Source: Sporomusa malonica
GTDB taxonomy: Bacteria; Bacillota; Negativicutes; Sporomusales; Sporomusaceae
Assembly: GCF_900176355.1 (NCBI RefSeq)
Contig: NZ_FWXI01000027.1
Coordinates: 1 to 64,000, forward strand
DNA length: 64,000 bases
Direction: 5' to 3'
A model generated the notes under the pieces. The model was not told the origin of the DNA and did no database searches. It saw only the letters and a list, made by a program, of their open reading frames with translations. Shown piece by piece: positions 50,617-60,225 of this stretch. A program made the position numbers and the translations under genes. Positions within the stretch are counted from its first letter, which is position 1, and the number at the start of each line of letters is the position of its first letter.

Positions 50617-52050
50617 ATGAAAAAGAAGTACATCATCGGCATCGATGGAGGGTCGCAAAGTTCCAAGGTGATCATTTTCGATCTGGAAGGGAATATTGTT
50701 TGCGAAGGTAAGCAAAATTTGCAACCCATGAGTTTGCCCGCGCCGGGCATTGTAGAACATCCGGATGATGATTTGTGGGATTCAATTGTCGTTGCAAGCA
50801 AGCAGGCGATGAGTCGCTTTTCCGGAAACAAGGAAGACATTATTGGCATAGGTCTGTGCACGATTCGTTTTTGCCGGGTGTTACTAAAAGAGGATGGCAC
50901 CTTGGCTTCGCCCGCGATGAGCTGGATGGATGAAAGAGTGTCCAGACCCTATGAGCATATTAATCCTTTAGTTAAGTATGTTACCACTACGTCAGGCTAT
51001 ATAACTCATCGCTTAACTGGGGAATTCCATGATACGGCTGGCAATTATCAAGGGCAATGGCCTATTGATACCGATACCTGGCAATGGAGTGAAGATCCCG
51101 AAGTCATAAGGAAGATGAATATTCCCCGGGGAATGCTATTTCAGCTAAAGATGCCGGGAACCATTTTGGGTCAAATGACAGAAAAAGCAGCGCAGATCAC
51201 TGGTCTTCCCGCTGGCATTCCGGTAGTCGCAACGGCTAATGACAAAGCAGTTGAGGCCTTAGGTGCCGGGTCACTGGCGGAAAATACGGCGCTTATTTCT
51301 TTGGGTACGTATATTGCCTCGATGGTGCACGGTCATGAAAACCCGAAGGATACAATGCATTTTTGGACGAACTTTGCCTCAATTCCCCATCGTTATCTCT
51401 ATGAAAGCTATGGTATTCGCAGAGGAATGTGGACCGTCAGCTGGTTTAAAAATCTTTTGGGCGATGATATCTCAATAAAAGCGGCAGCACTCAAGATTAC
51501 AGAAGAAGAATACTTGAATCAGGAAGCACAAAAAATTCCTGCAGGCAGTGAGGGGTTAATGACGGTCTTGGACTGGTTGGCACCTGTTCATGAGCCGTAT
51601 AAAAAAGGGTTGATGATTGGTTTTGATGCCCGCCATGGTGGTGCACATATGTATCGGTCCATTTTAGAAGCTATCGCATTAACCATGAAAAATCGTGCAG
51701 ATGCGATGTGTGCGGAATTATGTATCAAACTGGATCATATCATTATTTCCGGCGGCGGTTCTAATAGCAGTTTGTTCATGCAGATCTTTGCCGATGTTTT
51801 TGGAATTCCGGCTTCCAGAAACATAGTAAACGGCTCAGCCAGCTTAGGTTCGGCTATTTGCGCGGCCGTTGCGGTGGGCGCGTATGATCAGTATCAAACA
51901 GCCACTGAAAAAATGGTGAAGATCAGGGATACCTTCCAACCTGATAAAACAAACACAGACCTCTATAAAAGAATGAACGACGAGGTATACAAGCATATTA
52001 CCGCTTATACTGATGAGGTATTAAAGAAATCCTACCCGATTTTTCGTTAA
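50617..52050 (+). CDS. FGGY-family kinase (YgcE-like)
   Basis: 477 residues after choosing the ATG at 50617, because the family starts KYIIGIDGGSQSSKV; the frame is open from 50530. Domain marks: ATP-binding IDGGSQSSK, AMSWMDERVSRP, the middle ALGAGSLAENTALISLGTY and late ISGGGSNSSLFMQIFADV. The FGGY family phosphorylates polyols and sugars (glycerol, xylulose and others). It has the E. coli YgcE relative in the ygc cluster. Phosphorylation after the SDR step is a plausible order. Confidence 0.87.
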   Translation: MKKKYIIGIDGGSQSSKVIIFDLEGNIVCEGKQNLQPMSLPAPGIVEHPDDDLWDSIVVASKQAMSRFSGNKEDIIGIGLCTIRFCRVLLKEDGTLASPAMSWMDERVSRPYEHINPLVKYVTTTSGYITHRLTGEFHDTAGNYQGQWPIDTDTWQWSEDPEVIRKMNIPRGMLFQLKMPGTILGQMTEKAAQITGLPAGIPVVATANDKAVEALGAGSLAENTALISLGTYIASMVHGHENPKDTMHFWTNFASIPHRYLYESYGIRRGMWTVSWFKNLLGDDISIKAAALKITEEEYLNQEAQKIPAGSEGLMTVLDWLAPVHEPYKKGLMIGFDARHGGAHMYRSILEAIALTMKNRADAMCAELCIKLDHIIISGGGSNSSLFMQIFADVFGIPASRNIVNGSASLGSAICAAVAVGAYDQYQTATEKMVKIRDTFQPDKTNTDLYKRMNDEVYKHITAYTDEVLKKSYPIFR

Positions 52051-52163
52051 TCAAAATAGGCAGTGCGCTGAAGCTGTTATGTGATGAATATTTTGAAATA
52101 AGTCTGCTAGTTCATTGAAACAATATGTCATGTGTTTGCAGGACAAAAAGGGGAGGAAATATA

Positions 52164-53783
52164 ATGGGAAACATCAGACCACTTGCGTTTTGGCCTCCAG
52201 TAATTCTTTTTATTGCTGCATGCGCGTACAACTTCGTTGACAAAGCCGGTTTTGGTAAAATGATCAATGAATCAAACAAATGGTTAATGAGCAATTTTGC
52301 CTGGGCTTTTTGCTTAGGTGTTTTGGTAATGCTTGGTGTCATCATTTTCGTTATGTGTTCCAAGTTCGGTGATGTGAGAATCGGCGGAAAAGATGCCGCT
52401 CCGATGCTTGACGACTGGCGTTATTTTTCTATAACCTTGACCAGCATCATTGCCATCGGTATTTTGTTTTGGGCTACAGCAGAGCCGCTGTACCATCTAA
52501 CAGATCCACCGAAGTCTCTCAATATTGCGAAGAATAGTCCGGAAGCGGCAGTATTTGCCATGTCGACACTGTTCATACATTGGGGATTCCTCCCTCTGGC
52601 AATCTATGCCGTACCTTCCATAATGTTTGCTTTCGCCTACTATAACATGAAAAAGCCTTACAGTCTTGGTTCAACCCTCACCCCTGTCTTTGGCGACAAG
52701 GTGCTCGGCAAATGGGCGCAGGGAATTGACGCAGTCTGTATGTATGCATTGATCGCCGGTATGGCGGCTTGCCTGGGCGCAGGAGTTCTATCAATCGCAG
52801 GCGGACTCAACAAACTCACGGGAGTCCAGACTGGTGCGTTCCTCTGGGCAGTAGTTGATGCCGCAGTAGTTTTGACCTTCGTGCTATCTTCGATTACCGG
52901 TCTTTTCAACGGAATCAAAAGGCTATCGGAAATTAACTCCATCGTGTTCTTTGCCATGGCGATATTCGTATTTGTCCTTGGCCCGACCGCATTTATGCTA
53001 AATCTTGGCGTGGAAGCATTTGCTAATCATTTGCAGACCTTCTTTGCCAAAGCGGCATTTACAGGTGCAGCAGCAGGCGACCCCTGGGCGGGCTGGTGGA
53101 CCATATTCTACTGGTGCAACTGGCTGGCATGGGCGCCGGTATCGGGGATGTTCCTGGGCAAGATTTCCTATGGGCATACCATTAGAAAGGCTCTGACTGT
53201 TCAGTTTATCCTTCCGGCCTTGTTTGACATCTTATGGATGGTCATATTTGGCGGAGCCGCCATATATAGCGAACTTCACGGCGGCAAGCTGATGGAAGCC
53301 ATGGCTAAGGGGACCGAGTTTTCGGTGTACGCTTTTCTGGATCAATACCCTCTTGCTTTGATTACTACGACCATATTCGTATTTTGCATGTTCTTGTCGT
53401 ATGTAACAGGTTCTGACGCTTACACAACGACTCTTGGCGGTATGAGCACGACTGGTATTTCTCCTGCCGACCCGGAACCGTCCATGAGCATTAAAGTTGT
53501 CTGGGGCGTAATCATCGGAGTTGTGACATATGTGATGATCTCTACTGCAGGTGTGGATGGAATCAAGATGTTGTCTAACCTTGGCGGTGGACCGGCACTG
53601 ATTCTTGAACTGCTGATCAGTTACGGTCTGGTAAAGGTTGCCCTTAACCCGAGCTATTACGATACCTTCAAAAATGACTATCATGCCGATGGAAGTCCGA
53701 TCAAATCGAAAACCAAGAAGGCACTGATGTCTGAAGAAGCGGTCATTGAGGCGTATCATGGCAAACCGACAATTAAAGGATAA
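52164..53783 (+). CDS. BCCT-family transporter
   Basis: About 539 residues with twelve membrane spans, starting at the ATG with GGGGAGG upstream (the open frame begins at 52125). Family marks: RYFSITLTSIIAIGILFWATAEP, ASGLVMYGYGNW-like regions replaced here by WTIFYWCNWLAWAPVSGMFLGK, and VTGSDAYTTTLGGM. The tryptophan box of this family coordinates quaternary ammonium groups. It imports betaine, choline, carnitine or a similar compound, and replaces the MFS transporter found in the E. coli ygc cluster. That makes a quaternary ammonium or zwitterionic substrate likely (inference). Confidence 0.88.
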   Translation: MGNIRPLAFWPPVILFIAACAYNFVDKAGFGKMINESNKWLMSNFAWAFCLGVLVMLGVIIFVMCSKFGDVRIGGKDAAPMLDDWRYFSITLTSIIAIGILFWATAEPLYHLTDPPKSLNIAKNSPEAAVFAMSTLFIHWGFLPLAIYAVPSIMFAFAYYNMKKPYSLGSTLTPVFGDKVLGKWAQGIDAVCMYALIAGMAACLGAGVLSIAGGLNKLTGVQTGAFLWAVVDAAVVLTFVLSSITGLFNGIKRLSEINSIVFFAMAIFVFVLGPTAFMLNLGVEAFANHLQTFFAKAAFTGAAAGDPWAGWWTIFYWCNWLAWAPVSGMFLGKISYGHTIRKALTVQFILPALFDILWMVIFGGAAIYSELHGGKLMEAMAKGTEFSVYAFLDQYPLALITTTIFVFCMFLSYVTGSDAYTTTLGGMSTTGISPADPEPSMSIKVVWGVIIGVVTYVMISTAGVDGIKMLSNLGGGPALILELLISYGLVKVALNPSYYDTFKNDYHADGSPIKSKTKKALMSEEAVIEAYHGKPTIKG

Positions 53784-53872
53784 GTAAAAGCCGGTTGATG
53801 TACATCGAGGACGCCTCCCTTGCCCACAATAGTCCATGAAAAATAATCTTAATTTCACTGTGTGTAATATGT

Positions 53873-53910
53873 AACGGCGGCACCACGGTCAATTCCGGGG
53901 TGTCGCCGTT
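53873..53910. terminator. GC-rich hairpin after the transporter gene
   Basis: AACGGCGGCACC at 53873 pairs with GGTGTCGCCGTT ending 53910 around a short loop. No T-run follows, so it may be a weak terminator or an RNA-stability hairpin. The rest of the gap to 54051 shows no gene. Confidence 0.55.
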
Positions 53911-54051
53911 GGTGCGGACTTGGCAGCAAAAAACATTATACTATGGAGGATAATTTAGCAACGATCTAGTATTTATTAACAGGCGTTACAATGAGGCAAC
54001 TTTCGGATGTAATACTATAATGTAAGGTATCTAGAAAGAGGGGCGGACTGT

Positions 54052-55503
54052 GTGAAGGAATCTAAGAATGTGTCAACTGATACTAGCCAGCTGAGCAAAG
54101 AAACATTATTAAAAATTCTAGATAATTCTTATGATGCTATTTTTGCGACTGATGGAAAAGGTGTGACCATTTATGCAAACAAAGCCTGTGAAAAGTATTT
54201 TGGGATCAAACCAAGCGATGTTATTGGCATAGATTCATGGCAATTTATGGAGAAGGTAGGTTGTTATCCACCGACTGCCCCTATTACACTTCATAGCAGG
54301 GATAAACATACACTCGAACAAACGACGCGGACTGGTGCCAAAATGTTGGTAACCAATAACCCTATCTATGATCAGGGTGGAAACATTGAATTATTGGTAC
54401 AGAACTGCCGGGATGTCAAACAATTAGAAGATACAAAGCGGGATTTAGAACAGACAAAAGAATTACTGGCGCGGATGCAAGACGAGGTTGTGGCCTTAAG
54501 AAAAAAGGAACTTCGGAATGTTACGCTAGTGGCTAACAGCAGCCAAATGCAAGAATTGCTGCAATTGGTAGATAGAGTGGCTGCTGTAGATATTAATATT
54601 TTAATATTGGGCGAAACAGGAACAGGTAAGAGTGCCCTTGCCAAGCATATCCATAAGAGTAGTTCACGGAAAGATGGCCCATTTATTAGTATCAATTGTG
54701 CGGCCATTCCGGATGAACTGATCGAGTCTGAGTTGTTTGGGTATATGGCAGGAGCTTTTACCGGTGCACTGCAAAAGGGTAAGACAGGCCTTGTTGAACT
54801 AGCTGACGGGGGCACATTGTTTTTGGATGAAATAGCGGAATTGCCACTGCGTCTGCAGGGGAAGATTTTGAGTGTTATCCAGGAAAGACGCTTTATTCCT
54901 GTCGGAGGTCGTCAAGAGAAAGAGACAGATTGCCGGATAATTTCGGCTACAAATAGAAATATTGAAGATATGATAGAGCAGGGAAGCTTTCGCGAAGATC
55001 TATATTATCGGCTTAATGTTATTGAAATGGAATTACGGCCGCTGCGTGAGCGGCCTGATGATACCATGGCGCTTATCTATTACTTTTTAAATCAATTTAA
55101 CAAAAAATATAAGAAGGAACATAGCATATCTCCGGAGTGCCGGGATATTTTGCTTGATTATTCATGGCCGGGAAATATTAGGGAACTTGAAAATATGATT
55201 GAGCGACTTGTCGTGGTTGTTGAGGATTCTGTCATTAATGTTTGTCATTTACCTAAAGTCTTTTCTGAGGCATTTTCAAAAAAAATACAGCTATTAGAAG
55301 TGGCTGAACCGCAAGCAAGTGCATTAGATACGGCCGTTATTCAGGTGGAACGTAAAATGGTTGTAGAAGCGTTCCGTAAATACGGCAGCTCCCGTAAGGT
55401 TGCGCATGCACTTAATATCAGCCAGAGCAGAGCCCACAGGCTGATTGAAAAATATTGTAATTATAGTGAAACTATCTCTAATAGCCAAGGTATTCACGAT
55501 TAA
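54052..55503 (+). CDS. Sigma-54 activator with PAS domain
   Basis: 483 residues. A PAS sensor (about 15-130, with NSYDAIFATDGKGV), a coiled-coil linker (about 125-155), the AAA+ domain (GETGTGKSALA Walker A, AGAFTGALQKGK for sigma-54 contact, GGTLFLDEIAELP Walker B) and a C-terminal helix-turn-helix (RKVAHALNISQSRAHRLIEKY). It starts at GTG after GGGGCGG. The only -24/-12 promoter in the neighbourhood is at 55698-55713, before the corrinoid-protein operon, so that operon is the expected target. A methylated substrate may be the PAS ligand (inference). Confidence 0.9.
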   Translation: MKESKNVSTDTSQLSKETLLKILDNSYDAIFATDGKGVTIYANKACEKYFGIKPSDVIGIDSWQFMEKVGCYPPTAPITLHSRDKHTLEQTTRTGAKMLVTNNPIYDQGGNIELLVQNCRDVKQLEDTKRDLEQTKELLARMQDEVVALRKKELRNVTLVANSSQMQELLQLVDRVAAVDINILILGETGTGKSALAKHIHKSSSRKDGPFISINCAAIPDELIESELFGYMAGAFTGALQKGKTGLVELADGGTLFLDEIAELPLRLQGKILSVIQERRFIPVGGRQEKETDCRIISATNRNIEDMIEQGSFREDLYYRLNVIEMELRPLRERPDDTMALIYYFLNQFNKKYKKEHSISPECRDILLDYSWPGNIRELENMIERLVVVVEDSVINVCHLPKVFSEAFSKKIQLLEVAEPQASALDTAVIQVERKMVVEAFRKYGSSRKVAHALNISQSRAHRLIEKYCNYSETISNSQGIHD

Positions 55504-55625
55504 GTGTGAAGCGTAAATGAATCGGTCTGGTTTCGAATATGAATCAAAATCGTTAGGAAATACATCGATTAAACAGAATATCTCAGTAGGCTATTATCTG
55601 AATCTTAATAATAGTAGGTTGAATG

Positions 55626-55662
55626 AATGCTAAGAAACCAAGGGGTTTCCTAGCATTTTTCT
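55626..55662 (+). terminator. Terminator after the sigma-54 activator
   Basis: AATGCTAAGAAACC pairs with GGTTTCCTAGCATT around a short loop, followed by a T-rich tract. It separates the activator gene from the promoter of the next operon. Confidence 0.9.
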
Positions 55663-55697
55663 TTTTCTCCCTTTTTTTTCTGCTTAATTATTAAAAG

Positions 55698-55713
55698 TGG
55701 CACGGATCATGCA
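55698..55713 (+). promoter_or_regulatory. Sigma-54 (-24/-12) promoter of the corrinoid operon
   Basis: TGGCACG, GATC, ATGCA: GG and GC with ten bases between them, and TGGCAC matches the -24 consensus. It sits about 155 bases before the corrinoid protein gene and next to the gene for a sigma-54 activator. Confidence 0.88.
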
Positions 55714-55867
55714 TTAGTAATAGACATCAGGAATTAATAAAACCATTATTTTTCAGAGTATAACTCTTTTGTATTCTTGGAGGTGGTAAGCCTAGTTTGT
55801 AGCAGACCAGTTGACTAGAAGCTTTTTAAATTAAGATGTTACGATGAAATAAGAGGAGGTAGTTGGT

Positions 55868-56506
55868 ATGAGTGATTTAAAAAAAATAGCAGAAGCAGTA
55901 TTTGAGGGTGATTATGAAACTGTTCATGATCTTACCCAACAAGCGATAGATGGTGGCGTGCCTGCTATGGAAATTGTGAGCAATGGCTTGCTGGCAGGTA
56001 TGGATATTGTAGCACCTAAGTTCAAATCTGGAGAAATGTTTATTCCAGAGGTTATGATGTCAGCTAAAGCGTTAGCAGAAGGCCTGAAATTGGTAAAACC
56101 GTTACTTTCGACAGACGAATCGGACGGAATGGCTACTTTCTTGATGGCCACGGTAAAAGGAGACTTGCATGACATCGGCAAGAACCTGGTTGTCATGATT
56201 ATGGAAAGCGGCGGATTCAATGTAGTTGATTTGGGGATTGACGTGTCGCCAGAACAGTTTGTTGAAGGCATTAAAAAACATAAGCCGCAAATTGTCGGTA
56301 TGTGTGCTTTGTTAACAACCACCATGATGGCCATGAAGGAAACAATTGATGCCATTACTGAAGCGGGGCTAAGGGATAGCGTGAAGATTTTGGTTGGCGG
56401 TGCGCCGCTGTATCCTGAGTTCGCTGAAAAGATTGGTGCTGACGGTTATTGTGTTGATGCAGTTGCCTGCAAGGAAATGGCTGCGGCACTGGTGGCAAAA
56501 AAGTAA
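55868..56506 (+). CDS. Corrinoid protein (MtgC/MttC-like)
   Basis: 212 residues. The N-terminal part is the helical cap domain (about 1-85) and the C-terminal part the B12-binding fold with DLHDIGKNLV, whose His is the lower ligand of cobalt. GGAPLYPEFAEKIGADGY is the later cobalamin-contact text. It carries the methyl group between the MttB-type enzyme and the MtgA-type enzyme encoded here. AGAGGAGG precedes the start. Confidence 0.94.
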   Translation: MSDLKKIAEAVFEGDYETVHDLTQQAIDGGVPAMEIVSNGLLAGMDIVAPKFKSGEMFIPEVMMSAKALAEGLKLVKPLLSTDESDGMATFLMATVKGDLHDIGKNLVVMIMESGGFNVVDLGIDVSPEQFVEGIKKHKPQIVGMCALLTTTMMAMKETIDAITEAGLRDSVKILVGGAPLYPEFAEKIGADGYCVDAVACKEMAAALVAKK

Positions 56507-56521
56507 ACTGGGGGAATAGCG

Positions 56522-57322
56522 TTGGTAATCGTAGGCGAATTAATTAATACCAGCCGTAAGGCCATTGGAGAAGCAGTAGAAAAGAGAGACGCCCAGTATA
56601 TCCAGCAAGTAGCGATAGAACAGGCCGAAGCTGGTGCAAGTTATATTGATGTTAACTGTGGTAATAAGGTGTTTGAAGAGCTTGAGAACATGAGGTGGCT
56701 GGTAAATACCATTCAGGAAGTTGTACAAGTCCCATTATGTATTGACAGTCCTAATCCAGAAGCTTTAGAAGCCGGGCTTGCTTTGGTCAAGCACGGGACA
56801 CCCATGATTAATTCCATCACAGATGAAGGACCACGCTTTGATGCCGTCCTCCCATTGGTGCAAAAATATAAAGCCAAGATCGTAGCTTTGTGCATGGATG
56901 ATCAGGGTATGCCTGATACAGCGGATGACCGTTTACGGGTCGTAAAAAACCTCTATGCGAAATTGACAGCGGCTGGCGTCAAGGATGAGGACATCTATTT
57001 TGATCCCCTGGTCAAGCCTGTTAGTAGTGTGGGGACAGCCGGTGTGGAAGTGCTGGAAACTATAAGAATGATCAAACAGCAGTATCCGGGAGTTCACTTT
57101 ATGTGCGGACTCAGTAATGTGTCTTACGGATTACCAAATCGTAAATACCTAAACCGGTTGTTTGTATCCCAAACTATGGCGGCCGGTATGGATGGATATA
57201 TTCTGAATCCAACTGACAAGGGTATGATGGGCCTTATTTACGCAGCGAAAACACTGCTGGGGCAGGATGACTATTGTATGGGCTATATCAAAGCCCACCG
57301 CAAAGGGTTCTATCCGGAATAG
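56522..57322 (+). CDS. Methyltetrahydrofolate:corrinoid methyltransferase (MtgA/AcsE-like)
   Basis: 266 residues of the pterin-binding TIM-barrel family: VIVGELINTSRKAI, YIDVNCGN, PLCIDSPNPEALEAGL, YFDPLVKPVSS and FMCGLSNVSYGLPNRKYLN. It passes the methyl group from the corrinoid protein to tetrahydrofolate, feeding the Wood-Ljungdahl pathway. It starts at TTG after GGGGG and follows the corrinoid gene by 15 bases. Confidence 0.93.
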   Translation: MVIVGELINTSRKAIGEAVEKRDAQYIQQVAIEQAEAGASYIDVNCGNKVFEELENMRWLVNTIQEVVQVPLCIDSPNPEALEAGLALVKHGTPMINSITDEGPRFDAVLPLVQKYKAKIVALCMDDQGMPDTADDRLRVVKNLYAKLTAAGVKDEDIYFDPLVKPVSSVGTAGVEVLETIRMIKQQYPGVHFMCGLSNVSYGLPNRKYLNRLFVSQTMAAGMDGYILNPTDKGMMGLIYAAKTLLGQDDYCMGYIKAHRKGFYPE

Positions 57323-57368
57323 TCGTAAAAATAAAAATATTTAACAATTATTGAGGGGGAAATAACAA

Positions 57369-58586
57369 ATGGAAAATATGGAGTATTTAAAAGAAAAGCC
57401 GATAGCGGTACTTGGTGCCGGCGCTGTAGGTAAAGCCATTGCAGGGGATTGTGCCTTAGGTGGAGCCAAAGTTCGTATTTGCGATCTGCCGCCGTTTGCT
57501 GAAAAAACTTTATTCGGAATTAAAGAATCAGGAATTAAATTCTTCGGCGACCAACTGAATCTGTATGGTTTTGAGCGGAACGGTAATGCGCAAATGGAGC
57601 TGGTTACTACTGATGTAGCTGAGGCTGTGAAGGGGGCAGGGCTGGTAGTGGTAGCTACTCCCTGTGCAGGACATGTACCATTTTTCAAAAAGTTAATACC
57701 AGCTCTGGAAGATGGTATGGTAATCCACATTTTCCCTGACAACTATGGTTCTTTGATTTTGAGAAAAATGATGCGGGAAGCAGGCTGCACCAAGAAGGTT
57801 ATTATCGGCGGGTGGTCTAGCTCTACCTATGGCAGCCGCGTAGAAATTAAGGGCGGAGTCATTCTTCCTAAGATTCGTGTTTATTACCGGGCAATCACTT
57901 TAAGGGGAGCAGCTCTGCCAGCTTGTGATACTGAAGCATTCCTTGAAAGCTCAAAATATCTGCCATCAATGGATGCTGTAACAAAGGGCCAGGGCGCAGT
58001 TGCCGGCGATACCGTAATGGATACCGGTTTTAGTAATGTTAATCCAGTACTTCACTGCCCGGGAACTATCTTAGGCGTAGGCGTTATGGAAAACTTTGGC
58101 GTGATTTTTGGAGAGGACAAATACAAATATAGTATTTACTCCCATGCTTATTGTCCGTCGATTTCTGAGGTACAATACTCCTTCTATAAAGAGGAATGCA
58201 ACTTGGCTGAAGCTATGGGTGTTGGGATTCAGCCGTACAAGAAGGAACAATTCTTCTCCCGGGAAAATGTGTTAGGGGCAGAATATATGGGTGAGGATTA
58301 TGTTATTCCGTTTGAGCAACAAGATCCGATTCAGTTTGGCACCGGCCCGTTTACCATGGAAAACAGATATATTACTGAAGATATTCCTGTAGGCTGCCAT
58401 GTGTATCATGAGCTCGGTAAAAAGTTCGGTGTCAAAACCCCGGTAATTGATTCGATGATTAATCTTGCATCAGCAATATTGAACAGAGATTTCTATCAAC
58501 TAGGCTACACACTGGATTATCTGGGTATCGGCCATATGAACAAAGAAGAAATGAACGCTTATCTGCGTGAAGGCGTTTGCAAATAA
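57369..58586 (+). CDS. Octopine/nopaline dehydrogenase-family NAD(P) oxidoreductase
   Basis: 405 residues. Rossmann start IAVLGAGAVGKAIAGD, VVVATPCAGHVPFFKKLIP, and a helical C-terminal substrate domain with GCHVYHELGKKFGVKTPVIDSMI. The family includes opine dehydrogenases and some that reduce 2-oxo acids such as ketopantoate. Which it is cannot be told from the sequence. In this operon with PanB, activity on ketopantoate or pantoate is a real possibility; opine oxidation is another. Confidence 0.78.
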   Translation: MENMEYLKEKPIAVLGAGAVGKAIAGDCALGGAKVRICDLPPFAEKTLFGIKESGIKFFGDQLNLYGFERNGNAQMELVTTDVAEAVKGAGLVVVATPCAGHVPFFKKLIPALEDGMVIHIFPDNYGSLILRKMMREAGCTKKVIIGGWSSSTYGSRVEIKGGVILPKIRVYYRAITLRGAALPACDTEAFLESSKYLPSMDAVTKGQGAVAGDTVMDTGFSNVNPVLHCPGTILGVGVMENFGVIFGEDKYKYSIYSHAYCPSISEVQYSFYKEECNLAEAMGVGIQPYKKEQFFSRENVLGAEYMGEDYVIPFEQQDPIQFGTGPFTMENRYITEDIPVGCHVYHELGKKFGVKTPVIDSMINLASAILNRDFYQLGYTLDYLGIGHMNKEEMNAYLREGVCK

Positions 58587-58641
58587 GAATAGGGCTCAAT
58601 GCGACTTTGGCACCAGCGGGAAAGGAAAGTGAGAATAACAT

Positions 58642-60066
58642 ATGGCAACGCCAATCAAACGGAACATTAATTTTTCCGTACTAAACCAAGAAAAGATTGA
58701 TAAAATCCATGAGAAAAGCATGTATATCATGGAAAATATCGGAATGAAAGTAACCGGTGAACGTGCCGTAAAGCTTTTGTTAGATAACGGTGCGACCCTG
58801 GGCGATGACGGTCTAATTCGCATTACGCGCACGATGGTTGACAAGGCGCTCAAAAGCGCTCCCAAAGAAATAACACTATATACACGTGATGGGCAGCCGG
58901 CCATGGTAATCAATAGTGAAAACCAGGTGTATTTCGGAACACATTCAGATCAACTGGAAATTGTCGACCCCTTTACAAACACAGTACGTCAATTTCTAAA
59001 AAAAGATATCCAAACAATGTGTAAGGTTGCCGACTATCTGCCTAATATCTATTTTGTTTTATCGGTAGGCATGACGGCAGATGTTGACCCTAAAGTACAG
59101 ACACAAAGCACATTTATCGAAACAGTAAAAAACTTTAGCAAAACTATTAATTTCTCTACCAATGATATAGAATCCCTTCAGGACATCATCGACATTGCCG
59201 CTGATATAGCAGGCGGCCTCGATAAGCTGCAGGAAAAACCCTTTATTTTCAATTATTGTGAGCCGATACCACCGCTGACTCACCCACTGGAAAGCACAGA
59301 GAAAATATATATCAGCGCAGAAAATCGCATACCCTTTGTGTATATGCCCTACTGCATGATGGGTGGTACGTCACCTATGAGCAAGGCGGCAACGCTGGCA
59401 CAGTGTAATGCTGAAGCTTTGGCCGGGTTAGTTCTGACTCAATTAGTTAGCGAAGGAGCTCCATTCATTTATGGCGCAATGCCGTCTGTGTTTGATATGC
59501 GGACCAGTATTGGTAGTTACGCGGCCCCTGAGTTCCACCTTAATATTGCTGCTATGGCGGACTTAGTGGCATATTATGGGCTGCCTTTCTATGGCACAGC
59601 AGGTTGCTCTGACGCTAAGGTCATCGATGAGCAAGCTGTAGCGGAAGCCAGCGTCGAAATATTTTCCACTATGCTAAGTAAAGCCAATATCATTCATGAT
59701 GTGGGTGTAATGGATCATTGCAAGAGTGTGTCACCTGAATTAGTAGTTTTGGCTAACGAAATTATTGAAGGCTTAAAGCACTATACCGCAGGCATCGAGG
59801 TAGCAGATGAGGATTTTGCTATTGACGTAATTGAAAAGGTAGGACCTGGCGGACATTACCTGGGAGAGACTCACACTAACAAAAATTTCCGTAAGGTTTG
59901 GTATCCCAGCCTATTCAGCAGAAAGATGAATAACGAAGACTTCTCTGAAGTAAGTGGAAAGATTAAGGTGAAAATTGCAGACATTCTGAAAGAACATGAG
60001 GTTCCCAAACTCGATGACTCAATATTAGAGAAGTTGGCGAAATGGGAGCAGAAGCTCGGATTATAA
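58642..60066 (+). CDS. MttB-family methyltransferase, non-pyrrolysine
   Basis: 474 residues with the MttB fold and the usual text (NFSVLNQEKIDKIHEKSM, TRDGQPAMVINSENQ, MMGGTSPMSKAATLAQ, FYGTAGCSDAKVIDEQAV). Pyrrolysine-bearing trimethylamine enzymes carry an in-frame amber codon; here the frame is complete without it, as in MtgB, MtcB and related enzymes that demethylate quaternary amines. It transfers a methyl from the substrate (perhaps a betaine type compound) to the corrinoid protein. AAGGAAAGTGAG lies before the start. Confidence 0.93.
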   Translation: MATPIKRNINFSVLNQEKIDKIHEKSMYIMENIGMKVTGERAVKLLLDNGATLGDDGLIRITRTMVDKALKSAPKEITLYTRDGQPAMVINSENQVYFGTHSDQLEIVDPFTNTVRQFLKKDIQTMCKVADYLPNIYFVLSVGMTADVDPKVQTQSTFIETVKNFSKTINFSTNDIESLQDIIDIAADIAGGLDKLQEKPFIFNYCEPIPPLTHPLESTEKIYISAENRIPFVYMPYCMMGGTSPMSKAATLAQCNAEALAGLVLTQLVSEGAPFIYGAMPSVFDMRTSIGSYAAPEFHLNIAAMADLVAYYGLPFYGTAGCSDAKVIDEQAVAEASVEIFSTMLSKANIIHDVGVMDHCKSVSPELVVLANEIIEGLKHYTAGIEVADEDFAIDVIEKVGPGGHYLGETHTNKNFRKVWYPSLFSRKMNNEDFSEVSGKIKVKIADILKEHEVPKLDDSILEKLAKWEQKLGL

Positions 60067-60080
60067 GAAAACATGTAGTC

Positions 60081-60173
60081 CTGTGGGGTAACGGTATTTT
60101 AACCAGGATTTAGTCCAAGCACCTTGGCAACGGAAGTCAAGTTTCTAGCTAAATCCTGGTACAAACTCCACAG
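60081..60173 (+). other. Nested inverted repeats between the MttB-like and racemase genes
   Basis: CTGTGG (60081-60086) pairs with CCACAG (60168-60173), inside it ACCAGGATTTAG (60102-60113) pairs with CTAAATCCTGGT (60149-60160), and inside that CCAAG (60115-60119) pairs with CTTGG (60123-60127). This multi-level fold has no T-run, so it looks like an RNA processing or stability structure or a regulatory RNA rather than a simple terminator. Confidence 0.6.
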
Positions 60174-60225
60174 ATCCGACTACCAAATCTGTAGGTAATG
60201 TTTAGCAGAGGAGGCATATTCGGAG

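Noticed and set aside
53232-53858. 208-codon minus-strand frame over the end of the BCCT gene
   Set aside because: Opposite strand of a membrane protein; Arg/His-rich shadow typical of such overlaps.
58642-60066. Pyrrolysine-containing trimethylamine methyltransferase
   Set aside because: The whole MttB-family frame is read without an in-frame amber codon; it belongs to the non-pyrrolysine type.
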